From Microbacterium sp. Nx66 (GTDB lineage Bacteria; Actinomycetota; Actinomycetes; Actinomycetales; Microbacteriaceae), in the NCBI RefSeq assembly GCF_904066215.1, contig NZ_LR880474.1:124001-188000 (forward strand): a DNA stretch of 64,000 nt. The letters run 5' to 3'. Positions 33,696 through 42,493 of the stretch are shown here, one piece after another. The translations under genes were made by a program, and so were the position numbers. Each line of letters opens with the position of its first letter. Positions within the stretch are counted from its first letter, which is position 1. The notes beneath the pieces are model-generated. The model saw only the letters and a list, made by a program, of their open reading frames with translations. It had not been told where the DNA came from and did no database searches.

Positions 33696-36236
33696 TCATC
33701 CGCGGAGGAGGCCGTGCCGGGCGGCCTGTTCGAGCGCCTCCGTACGGTTGGCCGCGTCGAGCTTGCGGTAGATGCTGCGGAGCTGCGTCTTCAGGGTGTT
33801 CGGCGAGACCTGGAGCTCCGCGGCGATCTCGGGCAGCGGCGCCCCGGTGGTGAGCGCGTGCAGCACCACCTGCTCCCGCGAGGACAGCCTCGGGCGGGCG
33901 GCGAACGACGGCAACGCGGATCGGTCGGGCAGCGGCGCGCCGCCGATCGGAGCGAGGTCGGCGCGGACGGCGGCGAAATCCTCGGCGCTGAGCAGCGCCA
34001 GCGGGGTGCGCAGTCCGCGGTCGGCGAGCTGGGCGTTCAGCGCCTCGGTCACGGCCTGCGCGGCGGCGGGACTGACCCGGTGGAGGGCGGCACTCTGCAC
34101 CGCCGCGGCCTCCGCGCGCTCGCGTGAGGTCGTCGGCTCGAGGCGCGTGTGAGAGAGGAGCCGCGCCGCCTCGGGCGCGCGACCGTCGATCAGGGCGACC
34201 CTGGCCCGTTCCAGAAGGGTGCCGAAGCGGTCCGCCCCGGCGTCGCGCTGCTTGATGCCGCGCGCGGCGCGGATGTCGCCGAGGGCGAGGTGGAGCAGGA
34301 TCCGCGGGCGGCTCAGCGCCTGGCGGGCCGGCGGAGAGCCGGCCTCGCGTCCGCGCAGTCGGGCGAACGACTCCAGTCGCTCCAGTCCGCCCGCGGCATC
34401 GCCCTCATGCAGCGCGATCCAGGCTTCGACCGTCGCCATCGTCGTCCAGTGCTCGCTCGTCGCCCGGTGCGGGAGGAAGGCGCGCGCGTGGTGCTTGGCT
34501 GCGGCGAGGTCGCCGTCCTCGACCGCCAGCATCGCCTCGGCGACGCGGTAGAACGTGCCGCGGTAGCCGTCCAGCTGCGCGGGATCCCACGAGCCGTCGC
34601 GGATGATCTCGACATAGTGCCGGGCCTCCGGCAGATCGCCGTTGAGGGCGTGGATCCCGCCGAGGAGGCTGACGGCGTGGAACGCCTTCCCGCTGCCCTG
34701 CGACGCCGCGAGGGCGGCGGCCTCGTCGAACAGGCGCACGGCCTGTTCCCGACGGCCGCCGTAGTAGAGCGAGATGCCGAGGTGCGTGCAGAGCAGCGGC
34801 ATCTCCATCGCGTACTGCTCCCACTGGGACTCGGGTGTCTCGGTGAACAGAGCCAGCGCGCGGGCGGCCACCTGCCCCGCCCTGTCGGGCATCCCGATCA
34901 CGCGCAGCGCCGCACTCTCGGCAGTCCAGATGAACAGGCGCTCCGTCGGAGAGAGCGTGTTCCGACGGGCGTTCGCGGCGGAGATCGCCATCCGCAGCAG
35001 CTGCAGTCCGCGCACCCGCCGGAGCCGGTTGGCATTGAGGCAGATGCCCAGGAGCATGGCCACCAGCGGCTCCTGCTTCAGCCGGGCGAGAGGCAGGTCG
35101 CCCAGCAGCGCCACGACCCGGCGACCGTCGTGGTCCAGGAGGTGGCTCCACCCGGACATGATGACGTGGGCCGCGAGGTGGAGGTCGTCCTCCTCCATCG
35201 CGAGGCGCAGTCCTTCGAAGGGGGCGCCTCGGCGCAGGGCGCCCTCGATCGCGAGGCGTCGGAGCACGCGGATCTCGGCGGGGAACCGCCGCAGGAGGTC
35301 GTGACGCAGCAGGGTGCGGGCCGGCGCGGCGATCGTGAAGGTCCGGCGCCCGGAGTCCGTCGACCATCGGCCGAAGCCAAACGCCTCGGCCTCGTCGAGG
35401 GCCGTGCCGATGTCCGGATCGCTGCTGAGGGCCTGCGCCAACGGCAGGTCGACCGTGTCCGTGATGCTGATCCGGATAAGACCCTCCAGGACGCCGGCGC
35501 CGAACCTGCCCTCCTCCATGCGGCTGCGGAGGTAGTCGTCGACCGCCGCCGTCGCGACCTCCACGATCGTCGTGCCGTCGGGGGCACGGCCGCGGAGAGC
35601 GACGGCACGCACGACCGCCGCGAATCCCTCGGTGGCCGCCCGCACGGCGACGGCGGTGTCCTCGTCCACGTCGAGAGCGCGGCGGATCTCGTCGGTGTCG
35701 AACGCGAGGTCTTCCGGAGAGATCAGCGCGGTGTCGATCACGAGGCCGACGCCGTCGCTGTCGAAGGGACTGGGGCGATTCGTGGCGACGATCAGGCGGA
35801 CGTGCGACGGGACGGCGACCGTGCGGCAGAGGTCGAAGACCGCATCCCGGTCGAGCGCGGCGGCGTCGTCCAGGACGATGACGACAGGCTCCTCGTGATC
35901 GCACAGGTAGTGCCCGACGGCGGGCCAGCCGTCCCCGGTGGCCGGATCGGTGCTGCCTGCGCCCGTGTCCGTGTCCGTGCCGCGCAGCACCCGCAGCAGC
36001 GCAGATGCCAGTGCCGGGCTCGTCGCCAGGGCCGGTGTGACCGTGAGCCACACGACCCGGGCGGAGCAGGTGAAAGCCCAGCCGACCAGGGCGGTGGTCT
36101 TCCCGGAGCCCGCGGCGCCGCGCAGCAGCGTGAGCGGAGCCCCGGCATCCAGCACCGCGTTCAGCCGCGGACGCCCGATCACGTGCGCGGAAACCCGCGG
36201 AAACCTCGTGTCCCCTTGCGCGCCGAAAGTCGGCAT
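33696..36236 (-). CDS. MalT-like large ATP-binding LuxR (LAL) regulator
   Basis: The 846 residues hold a Walker A P-loop (LLRGAAGSGKTTAL, residues ~38-51), an AAA/NACHT-like module with Walker B VVIVLDDAAALD, a long helical repeat region typical of MalT, and a C-terminal LuxR HTH (LSSREQVVLHALTTGAPLPEIA through NTLKTQLRSIYRKL). The frame extends to 36278, but ATG 36236 (MPTFGAQG) has a GGGGAGGG ribosome site, so it is preferred. LAL regulators act as ATP-dependent activators that bind an inducer. It is convergent with the giant surface protein, so any control over that gene is speculative. Confidence 0.9.
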   Translation of the reverse strand: MPTFGAQGDTRFPRVSAHVIGRPRLNAVLDAGAPLTLLRGAAGSGKTTALVGWAFTCSARVVWLTVTPALATSPALASALLRVLRGTDTDTGAGSTDPATGDGWPAVGHYLCDHEEPVVIVLDDAAALDRDAVFDLCRTVAVPSHVRLIVATNRPSPFDSDGVGLVIDTALISPEDLAFDTDEIRRALDVDEDTAVAVRAATEGFAAVVRAVALRGRAPDGTTIVEVATAAVDDYLRSRMEEGRFGAGVLEGLIRISITDTVDLPLAQALSSDPDIGTALDEAEAFGFGRWSTDSGRRTFTIAAPARTLLRHDLLRRFPAEIRVLRRLAIEGALRRGAPFEGLRLAMEEDDLHLAAHVIMSGWSHLLDHDGRRVVALLGDLPLARLKQEPLVAMLLGICLNANRLRRVRGLQLLRMAISAANARRNTLSPTERLFIWTAESAALRVIGMPDRAGQVAARALALFTETPESQWEQYAMEMPLLCTHLGISLYYGGRREQAVRLFDEAAALAASQGSGKAFHAVSLLGGIHALNGDLPEARHYVEIIRDGSWDPAQLDGYRGTFYRVAEAMLAVEDGDLAAAKHHARAFLPHRATSEHWTTMATVEAWIALHEGDAAGGLERLESFARLRGREAGSPPARQALSRPRILLHLALGDIRAARGIKQRDAGADRFGTLLERARVALIDGRAPEAARLLSHTRLEPTTSRERAEAAAVQSAALHRVSPAAAQAVTEALNAQLADRGLRTPLALLSAEDFAAVRADLAPIGGAPLPDRSALPSFAARPRLSSREQVVLHALTTGAPLPEIAAELQVSPNTLKTQLRSIYRKLDAANRTEALEQAARHGLLRG

Positions 36237-36337
36237 CGTCCCTCCCCAGGTACGCATCCCCACCCCTACGATATCCAAACCCGCACGGTACAGGACGCTG
36301 CGGAGCGAGGGGCGCCGGGAGTTCTAGGCTCGGAGGA

Positions 36338-36889
36338 GTGAGTGGTCCGTTATCGCCCGTGTCCCGCCGTGTGCCGACCAGCGCCCTGCTCGTGAGCGCA
36401 GCCCTCGGCGCGGTTCAGGCCCTCGTCTTCCTGGCTGTCGTCCCGGTCACGAGCGTGCTGGCCGCCGCCTCCCCTCCCGCGTATGCCCTGGTCGCGGCCG
36501 TGCACACCGCACTGCCCTTCCTCGCCCGCGTCGTCACCCGGGTCCCTGGCATGGCGACGCTGGCCGCCTTCGTGACCGGGGTGCTGACGCTCGCGGTGTC
36601 CCCCATCGGGCTGCTCGGGGTGGTGCCGCTCGTCATCGGCGGCGCGGTCCTCGACCTCGCGCTGCCGTTCCGGCGCGACGCCGCGGTCCGCCCGGGTCGT
36701 GTCCTGCTCGCCGGCGCCGTGACCGGGGTGGTGCTCTTCCTCGTGGCCCTCCCGGTGTTCTCCCCGGAGCACCTCGTCCCGCCGGTGCTCATCGCCACGC
36801 TGCTCGGCCGGGTGCTCGGGGAGCTCGCGGTGGCGGGAGTCGTCCTCGCCGTCCGCCGGCTGCTGCGTCGCGCCGGCGTCGCCCGCTGA
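36338..36889 (+). CDS. ECF transporter S component-like membrane protein
   Basis: At 183 residues with about six hydrophobic helices (for example LLVSAALGAVQALVFLAVVP and the segment FVTGVLTLAVSPIGLL), the length and the Pro-Gly-Met loop before helix 4 are like the substrate-binding S components of vitamin-type ECF transporters. No ATPase or T component is encoded nearby, as expected for group II systems that share one. GTG 36338 is taken as start. I cannot tell which vitamin or metal it binds. Confidence 0.5.
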   Translation: MSGPLSPVSRRVPTSALLVSAALGAVQALVFLAVVPVTSVLAAASPPAYALVAAVHTALPFLARVVTRVPGMATLAAFVTGVLTLAVSPIGLLGVVPLVIGGAVLDLALPFRRDAAVRPGRVLLAGAVTGVVLFLVALPVFSPEHLVPPVLIATLLGRVLGELAVAGVVLAVRRLLRRAGVAR

Positions 36890-36893
36890 CTGC

Positions 36894-36926
36894 GGTCCAC
36901 TATACCCCCACCGGGTATAGTGGACC
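36894..36926. promoter_or_regulatory. Copper-type (CsoR/RicR-like) operator with perfect 14-bp arms
   Basis: GGTCCACTATACCC (36894-36907), a 5-bp spacer and its exact complement (36913-36926) lie 1 bp before the start codon at 36928. The core TACCC...GGGTA matches copper-responsive CsoR-family sites. A -10-like TATAGT (36916-36921) inside the right arm would start a leaderless mRNA at the ATG. A bound repressor would cover the promoter. Confidence 0.75.
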
Positions 36927-36927
36927 C

Positions 36928-37323
36928 ATGGCCGGTCGTCGCGTGCTCCAGAGGGCGCTGCTCGTCGTCCTCCTCGTGGGCGGCATCGTGCTCGGGCTCC
37001 TCGGCATGCACGCGCTCGACACGCACGGCACCCCCGGAGCGCACGCGATGGCGGGCCACGCGGCACCGGTGCCCGCGCACCCCTCGGCGTCGGCGGCGCA
37101 TGCGGTGTCCGTCGCCGAGGCGGCCGTCGCCCCCGACGACTCCGCGGGGGATGGCGGCGCGGCCTGCGTCCTCGCGCTCCTCGGCGGACTGCTCCTGGTG
37201 CTGCGCCCCATTCGCGCGGCCGTGATCGCTCCCCTGCTGCGCGCCCTCCGCGTGCGCGCGGGAACCGCCGCCGCCCCTCTCCGTCCCCCCTCACTCCACG
37301 TCCTCTGCATCAGTCGGACCTGA
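36928..37323 (+). CDS. DUF6153-like small membrane protein, copper-type operon
   Basis: This 131-residue protein has a hydrophobic N-terminal helix (LLVVLLVGGIVLGLLGM), a His-rich middle section (GAHAMAGHAAP, HPSASAAHA), a second helix (CVLALLGGLLLVL) and a basic C-terminal tail. His and Met residues facing outside suit binding of Cu(I). It resembles DUF6153 proteins, which often accompany DUF305 lipoproteins. No conserved catalytic residue is visible. Confidence 0.75.
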   Translation: MAGRRVLQRALLVVLLVGGIVLGLLGMHALDTHGTPGAHAMAGHAAPVPAHPSASAAHAVSVAEAAVAPDDSAGDGGAACVLALLGGLLLVLRPIRAAVIAPLLRALRVRAGTAAAPLRPPSLHVLCISRT

Positions 37324-37391
37324 TCGGCGCTGGTGAGCGCCCGGGCTCCGCGACCGCGGACGCCCTTCCGACAGACAGAGATGAGAGAGAA

Positions 37392-37985
37392 ATGAAGAAT
37401 CGAACCGCTGCCGCCGCCGCCCTCGTGCTGGTCGGAACCCTCGCCCTCGCGGGATGCGCCTCGGCCGCACCTGCGGGACCGGCTGACCACTCCGGTATGG
37501 ATCACTCCACCTCGGACGCCCCGCTGGCCGGAGCGAACGAGGCCGATGCGATGTTCGCGTCCATGATGATCGTCCATCACGAGCAGGCCGTCGAGATGTC
37601 GGACATCGTGCTCGCGAAGGATGACGTCGACCCACGGGTGACCGACCTCGCCGAACGCATCAAGGCCGCTCAGGGCCCGGAGATCGAGCAGCTGCAGGGG
37701 TGGCTCGACGACTGGGGTGCCGAGGCGGGTGACCCCGCGGAAATGGACCACGGTGACGGCATGATGAGCGACGACGACCTCGCCGCGCTCGAAGCCGCCG
37801 CGGGCCCGGAGGCGTCCCGGCTGTTCCTGGAGCAGATGATCGCCCACCATGAGGGCGCGGTCGAGATGGCCGAGACGGAGGTCGCGGACGGCGAGAACGC
37901 CGACGGGGTCGCCCTCGCGCAGGACATCGTCGACGCGCAGACCGCGGAGATCGCGGAGATGAAGGAGATCCTCGCCACGCTCTGA
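37392..37985 (+). CDS. DUF305 copper-type lipoprotein
   Basis: The 197 residues begin with a lipoprotein signal (lipobox LAGC) and a His/Met linker (HSGMDHSTSD). Two matching helical halves follow, each with the DUF305 motif: FASMMIVHHEQAVEMSD and FLEQMIAHHEGAVEMAE. DUF305 proteins have a ferritin-like fold, and some bind or reduce copper outside the membrane. It lies 68 bp after the DUF6153-like gene under the same copper-type operator, so both likely respond to copper stress. Confidence 0.92.
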   Translation: MKNRTAAAAALVLVGTLALAGCASAAPAGPADHSGMDHSTSDAPLAGANEADAMFASMMIVHHEQAVEMSDIVLAKDDVDPRVTDLAERIKAAQGPEIEQLQGWLDDWGAEAGDPAEMDHGDGMMSDDDLAALEAAAGPEASRLFLEQMIAHHEGAVEMAETEVADGENADGVALAQDIVDAQTAEIAEMKEILATL

Positions 37986-38185
37986 TCGGCACCGGGTCCC
38001 GACGTATCCAGGCCGTCATCGAGCTCCTCTCCGAAGACCCACGGCCCCCCGCGGCACGCAAGCTCACCGGCCGACCGGAGTGGCGGGTGCGGACGGGGGA
38101 CTACGGGGTGCTCTACCGGATCGAGGACGGGATCCTGACGGTCGTCGTCGTGCACGCCGGCCACCGTCGCGAGGTGTACCGCTAG
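37985..38185 (+). pseudogene. RelE/ParE-type toxin fragment (N-terminus missing)
   Basis: The frame runs from within the DUF305 end to TAG 38183-38185. It reads RRIQAVIELLSEDPRPPAA, then RKLTGRPEWRVRTGDYGVLY and VVHAGHRREVYR. This is the C-terminal two thirds of an actinobacterial RelE toxin, including the RKLTG..EWRVR..DYRVLY core and terminal VYR. The N-terminal segment and any start codon are absent. No antitoxin gene is adjacent. The end overlaps the stop of the convergent ThrE gene by 4 bp. It is the remnant of a lost toxin-antitoxin pair. Confidence 0.75.
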
Positions 38186-39516
38186 CGATCGCGGCGGCGC
38201 AGGCGGCGCAGCGGGGCAGACAGGCGGTGCCAGAGCGTCGGCGCGGGCTCTTCGTCCTCCGCGGGCGGCGGGGCGACGGCGAACTGGACGAACTCCTCCG
38301 CGCCGTGGTGCACGACGCGGTAGAGCGCCGTGCCGATGAGCACACCCAAGGCGATCGACATGACGGAGACGAGGGCGGCGGTGAAGTCGGCGAGACCGTT
38401 GTCGGTCGCCACCGCCTCGGTGAGTCCCACCAGCCCCGCCGCTCCCGGCACCAGCAGCCAGAACGCGGGGAGGAACGTGAGCTGCGACGGGGCCCCGTGG
38501 CGCAGCCCGGCGATCCAGAACACGACCGGCGTGACGGCGACCGCGCCGACGAAGCCGCCGACCGCCGGGTCGATGAACTCCGTTCCCGCCCATTGGCCGA
38601 GGTAGGCGACGACCAGGGCGAGCAGCACCCACCCGAATGTGGACGGCGGGGAGGAGAAGTGCAGGTAGTTGCCGAGTGCGAACACGAGGATGCCCAGCAG
38701 CGGCACCCACCAGGGCAGGTAGGACGAGGAGGCGTCGAGCGCCTCGTACGAGTCGCTCGAGACGCCCACCACCGCGCCCGCGGCGAGGATGCCGAAGGCG
38801 AGGAGGGCGAGCTGCACGAACCCGTAGATGAGGCGGGACGCACCGGAGATCATCTGTCCGGCTGCGAGCTCGACCGTCGCCGTGGTGAGCACGCCGCCGG
38901 GGAGGAAGGTCACCAGCGGCGCGATCAGCAGCCGGATCGGGTCGCCGATCTCGATCACCTCCGCGAGCAGGAACACCGCGGCGGCGCACACGAAGGCCGC
39001 GGCGATGGGCATGACCAGCTGCAGTGTGGGGGAGCGCACGAGCTTGAGCAGGCCGATCCCGAACCCGAGCACGAAGGCGACGAGCGCGCCCTGCCAGGTC
39101 GGCGCGAGCAGGAGCGCGAGGCCGGTCGTGAGGATGGCATGCCCGAGCGTACGGGTGAACCAGCCGAGCCGCGGGCGCATCGCGCCGATCTCGTTGAGCC
39201 GCCGGATGCCGTCCAGCGGGTCCACGGCGCCGGTCTTCGCCTGCGCGATGAGGTCGTACAGCGCGGCGATCTGGTCGAAGCGGAACGAGGCGTTCGTGGC
39301 CGACCGGAACGCGACCCGCTGCTCCTCCGCGTCCCCCGTCTCCACGATGATGATCGTCGGCAGGACGACGAAGTCGGCGCCGTCTCCCCCCGATGCCGTG
39401 GCCACCTCGGCGATCGTGTCCCGGATGCGGTCGACGGACTCCGCCGATGCATTCATGCCCTGAGCCAGTCCCAGGAGGAACTGCCGCAGCGCCGACCGGT
39501 CGACGACGTCGGTCAT
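38182..39516 (-). CDS. thrE: Threonine/serine exporter (ThrE family)
   Basis: This 444-residue protein has the ThrE arrangement: an N-terminal soluble domain (residues ~1-115, with FLLGLAQGMNASAESVDRI and GDGADFVVLPTIIIVE) and about ten membrane helices with APLVTFLPGGVLTTATVELA. ThrE of Corynebacterium exports threonine and serine by proton antiport. The start at 39516 is just after the Dcu transporter stop, suggesting shared transcription with the Dcu and peptidase E genes, though the functional link is not clear beyond amino-acid movement. Confidence 0.92.
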   Translation of the reverse strand: MTDVVDRSALRQFLLGLAQGMNASAESVDRIRDTIAEVATASGGDGADFVVLPTIIIVETGDAEEQRVAFRSATNASFRFDQIAALYDLIAQAKTGAVDPLDGIRRLNEIGAMRPRLGWFTRTLGHAILTTGLALLLAPTWQGALVAFVLGFGIGLLKLVRSPTLQLVMPIAAAFVCAAAVFLLAEVIEIGDPIRLLIAPLVTFLPGGVLTTATVELAAGQMISGASRLIYGFVQLALLAFGILAAGAVVGVSSDSYEALDASSSYLPWWVPLLGILVFALGNYLHFSSPPSTFGWVLLALVVAYLGQWAGTEFIDPAVGGFVGAVAVTPVVFWIAGLRHGAPSQLTFLPAFWLLVPGAAGLVGLTEAVATDNGLADFTAALVSVMSIALGVLIGTALYRVVHHGAEEFVQFAVAPPPAEDEEPAPTLWHRLSAPLRRLRRRDR

Positions 39517-39517
39517 G

Positions 39518-40873
39518 TCACGTGAACAGGAACGACAGCGCCACCCCGACGACGATCGCCGTGCCGACGTAGACGAGGTTCGGCAGCTGGAACGAGTGGT
39601 CGATGACGAACTTGCCCATCTTCGTCGTCCCGGTCTGGTCGAACGCGACCGTCGCCACCTGGCTGCCGTTGGCGGGCAGCGTGTAGATGCCCATCGCCGC
39701 CGGCCACAGCCCCACCAGCAGGGAGGCGGGCAGACCGATCGTGATGCCGATCGGGACGATCGCGTTCGTGGCGCTCGACTGGCTGGTCGTGAGCATGGCG
39801 ACCGCGAAGAGCGCCAGCGCGAACAGCAGAGCGCCGAGGAAGGCGGACGATCCGGAGACGACCGAGCCCAGCCCGTCGACGATGAGGGTCTGGTTCGCGG
39901 CGACGAACGTGTTGGCGAGCCAGGCGATGCCGAACAGGGCGATGGCCCCGACGATGCCCGCGGGGAACGTGGACTGCTTCGGCACGTCGGCGGCCTTGAC
40001 CTTGCAGAACACGAAGATCAGCGCGGCGATGATGCCCATGACGACCTCGATGATCACCGTGACGCTCAGGCGGAGCGGGTCGCCGTCGTCATCGGTGCCG
40101 ATGACCGGACGGAGGTTCTCGAACAGGCCGAAGAAGACGATCACCGCGACGCCGGCGAGGAACAGCGAGGCCGAGAGCACGGCGGTCGGCGGGAGCTTGT
40201 TCTCGTGCGCGTCGACGGTGGGCGGCTTGATCTGCCCCTCCGCCAGGCGCTTCTGGTACTCCGGGTCGTCCTCGAGGTCCTTGCCGTGACGCATCATGAC
40301 CAGGGCGGCGACGAGCAGGCCCGCGATCGAGGCCGGCCACATGATGAGGAGCAGGCCGCCGAGGTCGACGCCCTGCGGCGCGAGCAGCACGACCATCGAT
40401 GCGGTGGCCGCGGAGACCGGCGAGCACAGGATGCCGACCTGCGAGGCGACGGCCGAGACCGACAGCGCCCGCTCCGGCCGGATCTTCTGCTGGTAGGAGA
40501 CGTCGTAGATCACGGGCAGCAGCGGGTAGAAGATGTTGCCGGTCCCCGCGCCGACCGTGAAGAGGAACGACATCGCCGGCGCGAGGAAGACGACGGACTT
40601 CGGGCGTTTGCGGATGACCTTCGCGGCCACCGACACCATCCAGTCGATGCCACCGGCGGCCTGCATGGTCGAGGCCGCGGTGATGACCGTGATGACGATG
40701 AACACCGCGTCGACGGGGGCGTTGCCGGGGGCCTCCCCGAACACGAACACGAGCACCGCGACGCCGACGAGGCCCCACACGCCCAGGCCGATCCCGCTCG
40801 TGCGGGTGCCCATGAAGATCGCCAGGACGACGACGATGAGCTCGGCGACGAGGATCCAGACGCTGTCGTTCAC
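39518..40873 (-). CDS. Anaerobic C4-dicarboxylate (Dcu-type) transporter
   Basis: This 451-residue protein has about ten membrane helices and strong Dcu-family segments: ASTMQAAGGIDWMVSVA, GAGTGNIFYPLLPVIYD and SQVGILCSPVSAATASMV. Dcu carriers exchange aspartate, fumarate, malate and succinate. The frame upstream of GTG 40873 belongs to another gene in a different register. AAGGGG lies ~10 bp before the GTG, and the start overlaps the peptidase E stop by 4 bp. Linkage to an aspartyl dipeptidase suggests uptake or exchange of aspartate derived from peptides. Confidence 0.9.
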   Translation of the reverse strand: MNDSVWILVAELIVVVLAIFMGTRTSGIGLGVWGLVGVAVLVFVFGEAPGNAPVDAVFIVITVITAASTMQAAGGIDWMVSVAAKVIRKRPKSVVFLAPAMSFLFTVGAGTGNIFYPLLPVIYDVSYQQKIRPERALSVSAVASQVGILCSPVSAATASMVVLLAPQGVDLGGLLLIMWPASIAGLLVAALVMMRHGKDLEDDPEYQKRLAEGQIKPPTVDAHENKLPPTAVLSASLFLAGVAVIVFFGLFENLRPVIGTDDDGDPLRLSVTVIIEVVMGIIAALIFVFCKVKAADVPKQSTFPAGIVGAIALFGIAWLANTFVAANQTLIVDGLGSVVSGSSAFLGALLFALALFAVAMLTTSQSSATNAIVPIGITIGLPASLLVGLWPAAMGIYTLPANGSQVATVAFDQTGTTKMGKFVIDHSFQLPNLVYVGTAIVVGVALSFLFT

Positions 40874-41610
40874 GACGACGGCCCCTTCACGATCGGCGCC
40901 GCCCCGGTGAGGACCTGCACCGGCAGCTCGGTCTCGACGATATTCCCGTCGGCCGCCTCGACCTTCAGCGCCAACGCGTTCTCGACCGGGCTGACCGCCG
41001 TGACGAACTCGCTGTTCTCGAAGTGCAACGACTGCAGGTTGCCCACCGCATACCCGGTGGAGAGCTCGCCGCTGAGCAGGGAGGCGTGGAAGAGCGGCCG
41101 TCGCTGGTCCTCGGCGTCGTAGTGCGGACAGAAGCTGCCGTGCAGGAACCCGAGACCCTCGGGGAGCACCTGCAGCGTGGGCCCGTAGCTGTCGGTCGTG
41201 CCGCCCTCGAACCAGCAGATGCCGCCCGCGCTGCCTCCCGTGAACACGACGTTCGACGAGGGGTCCTCCCACATCTCGCGCATGATCTCGTCGAGGCCCT
41301 GACGCTTCCAGACGTCGAGCATGTTGGCGGTGTTCCCGCCGCCGACGTGGATGACGTCGAAGCCCTTCACGAACCCGGCCAGGTCGTCGACGGCGCGATG
41401 GAACAGCGGCAGGTGGTGCGGCGCGCATCTGTCGGAGTCGTACGTGGAGTAGAAGCTCACGATGTAGGCGGTGTCATCGCCGGTCGCGGTGCCGACGAAG
41501 AGGACCCGAGGCCGCTCCTTGCCGGTGAGCTTCAGGATGTACTCGTGCGTCGGATCGTTCCGACGTTCCATCATGGCCTTGCCGGCCCCGGTTGCGACGA
41601 CGTGCGACAT
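40870..41610 (-). CDS. pepE: Peptidase E (S51 aspartyl dipeptidase family)
   Basis: The 246 residues are of the class I glutamine-amidotransferase-like fold. The nucleophile Ser127 lies in the elbow TGGSAGGICWF, the His is in FCPHYDAEDQR and an upstream GGGNTANMLDVW motif is present. S51 enzymes hydrolyse Asp-X dipeptides; the residues are conserved as in PepE. It is intracellular. The stop overlaps the Dcu transporter start (GTGA), so the two are translated together. Confidence 0.92.
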   Translation of the reverse strand: MSHVVATGAGKAMMERRNDPTHEYILKLTGKERPRVLFVGTATGDDTAYIVSFYSTYDSDRCAPHHLPLFHRAVDDLAGFVKGFDVIHVGGGNTANMLDVWKRQGLDEIMREMWEDPSSNVVFTGGSAGGICWFEGGTTDSYGPTLQVLPEGLGFLHGSFCPHYDAEDQRRPLFHASLLSGELSTGYAVGNLQSLHFENSEFVTAVSPVENALALKVEAADGNIVETELPVQVLTGAAPIVKGPSS

Positions 41611-41707
41611 GCCCCCACCTCACTGTCGAGTGTGAATGCGCTCAACCTAGCGTCGCGCCGTCACCGCCGTCCAGAGCGGTCACCCTGGCCGGGTGAATCC
41701 GCGCCTC

Positions 41708-42445
41708 TCAGCCGAAGACGCGAGCCGTGCCGACCATGCCTTCCAGGAGGGCGGCTGTGCGGGCGCGCGGTCCCTCCGGCGCGATGCCGAGGACGCGGGC
41801 GAGCTCCAGGGCGAGAGCGGCGTGTCCGGCGGCGCTGGGGTGGAAGGGGTCGTTCATGAGGCCCCACGGCATCCCGCCACCGCCCAGCTCTGCGAAGTGC
41901 GCGTACTGGTCGACGAGGATCACGTCCTCCGCGGACGCGACCCGACGGACGGCCTCGGCGAAGTCGGCGATCCGCGCCCGCTCCGGCGCGTTGCGGACGT
42001 CGATGGCGGGCGGCGTCTGGAGCACCGGGATGGCGCCGATTTCGCGCACCCGGCTCACGAAGTCATGCAGGGAGGCGGCGTAGTCGTCCGGCGAGATCAC
42101 CGGTCGGGGCCCGCCGTCCGAGGCGTCGTTGGTGCCGACCATGAGGGTGACGACATCCGGCTGCCAGCCCGCGACCCGACGCTCCCAGTCGTCGAGGATG
42201 TCGACGATCCGGTTGCCGCTGATCGCGGTGTTGAGCACGATGTCGCGGACGCGCTCGAGCTCGCCCCTGATCAGCTCGTGGAGGTGCTCCTGGTAGCTGC
42301 GCCCGCCCTGGGTGTGCACCAGGCCGTGGGTGATCGAGTCGCCGGTGATGACCCAGTTCAGCGGTGCCGGGTCGCGGAGCGCGTCGGCGAGGCGGCGGAG
42401 GTCGTCGTCGGCGGTGGCAGGGGAGGCGGAGGGGGCGATCGGCAC
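41708..42445 (-). CDS. SGNH/GDSL hydrolase
   Basis: The protein of about 245 residues has block I GDSITHG, block II NTAISGNRIVDIL, block III VGTNDAS and block V DPFHPSAAGH, which supply Ser, Gly, Asn and Asp/His of the SGNH catalytic set. No signal peptide is seen, so it is probably cytoplasmic. The substrate may be an acyl ester on a sugar or lipid. GTG 42445 is chosen as start because the frame upstream has no family features. It is divergent from the first copy of the GCGTAAT promoter element of the surface island. Confidence 0.9.
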   Translation of the reverse strand: MPIAPSASPATADDDLRRLADALRDPAPLNWVITGDSITHGLVHTQGGRSYQEHLHELIRGELERVRDIVLNTAISGNRIVDILDDWERRVAGWQPDVVTLMVGTNDASDGGPRPVISPDDYAASLHDFVSRVREIGAIPVLQTPPAIDVRNAPERARIADFAEAVRRVASAEDVILVDQYAHFAELGGGGMPWGLMNDPFHPSAAGHAALALELARVLGIAPEGPRARTAALLEGMVGTARVFG

Positions 42446-42462
42446 GTTTCCGAGCTTATCCG

Positions 42463-42493
42463 GCGTAATGCTCAGGGGCCGTTCCCGTCCTGT
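42463..42493 (+). promoter_or_regulatory. Bipartite sigma-regulon promoter element, copy 1
   Basis: GCGTAAT (42463-42469), 17 nt, then GTCCTGT (42487-42493). Its second box is identical to that of copy 3. It points into a gene-free, hairpin-rich stretch, with the next start codon 450 bp downstream. Confidence 0.6.
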
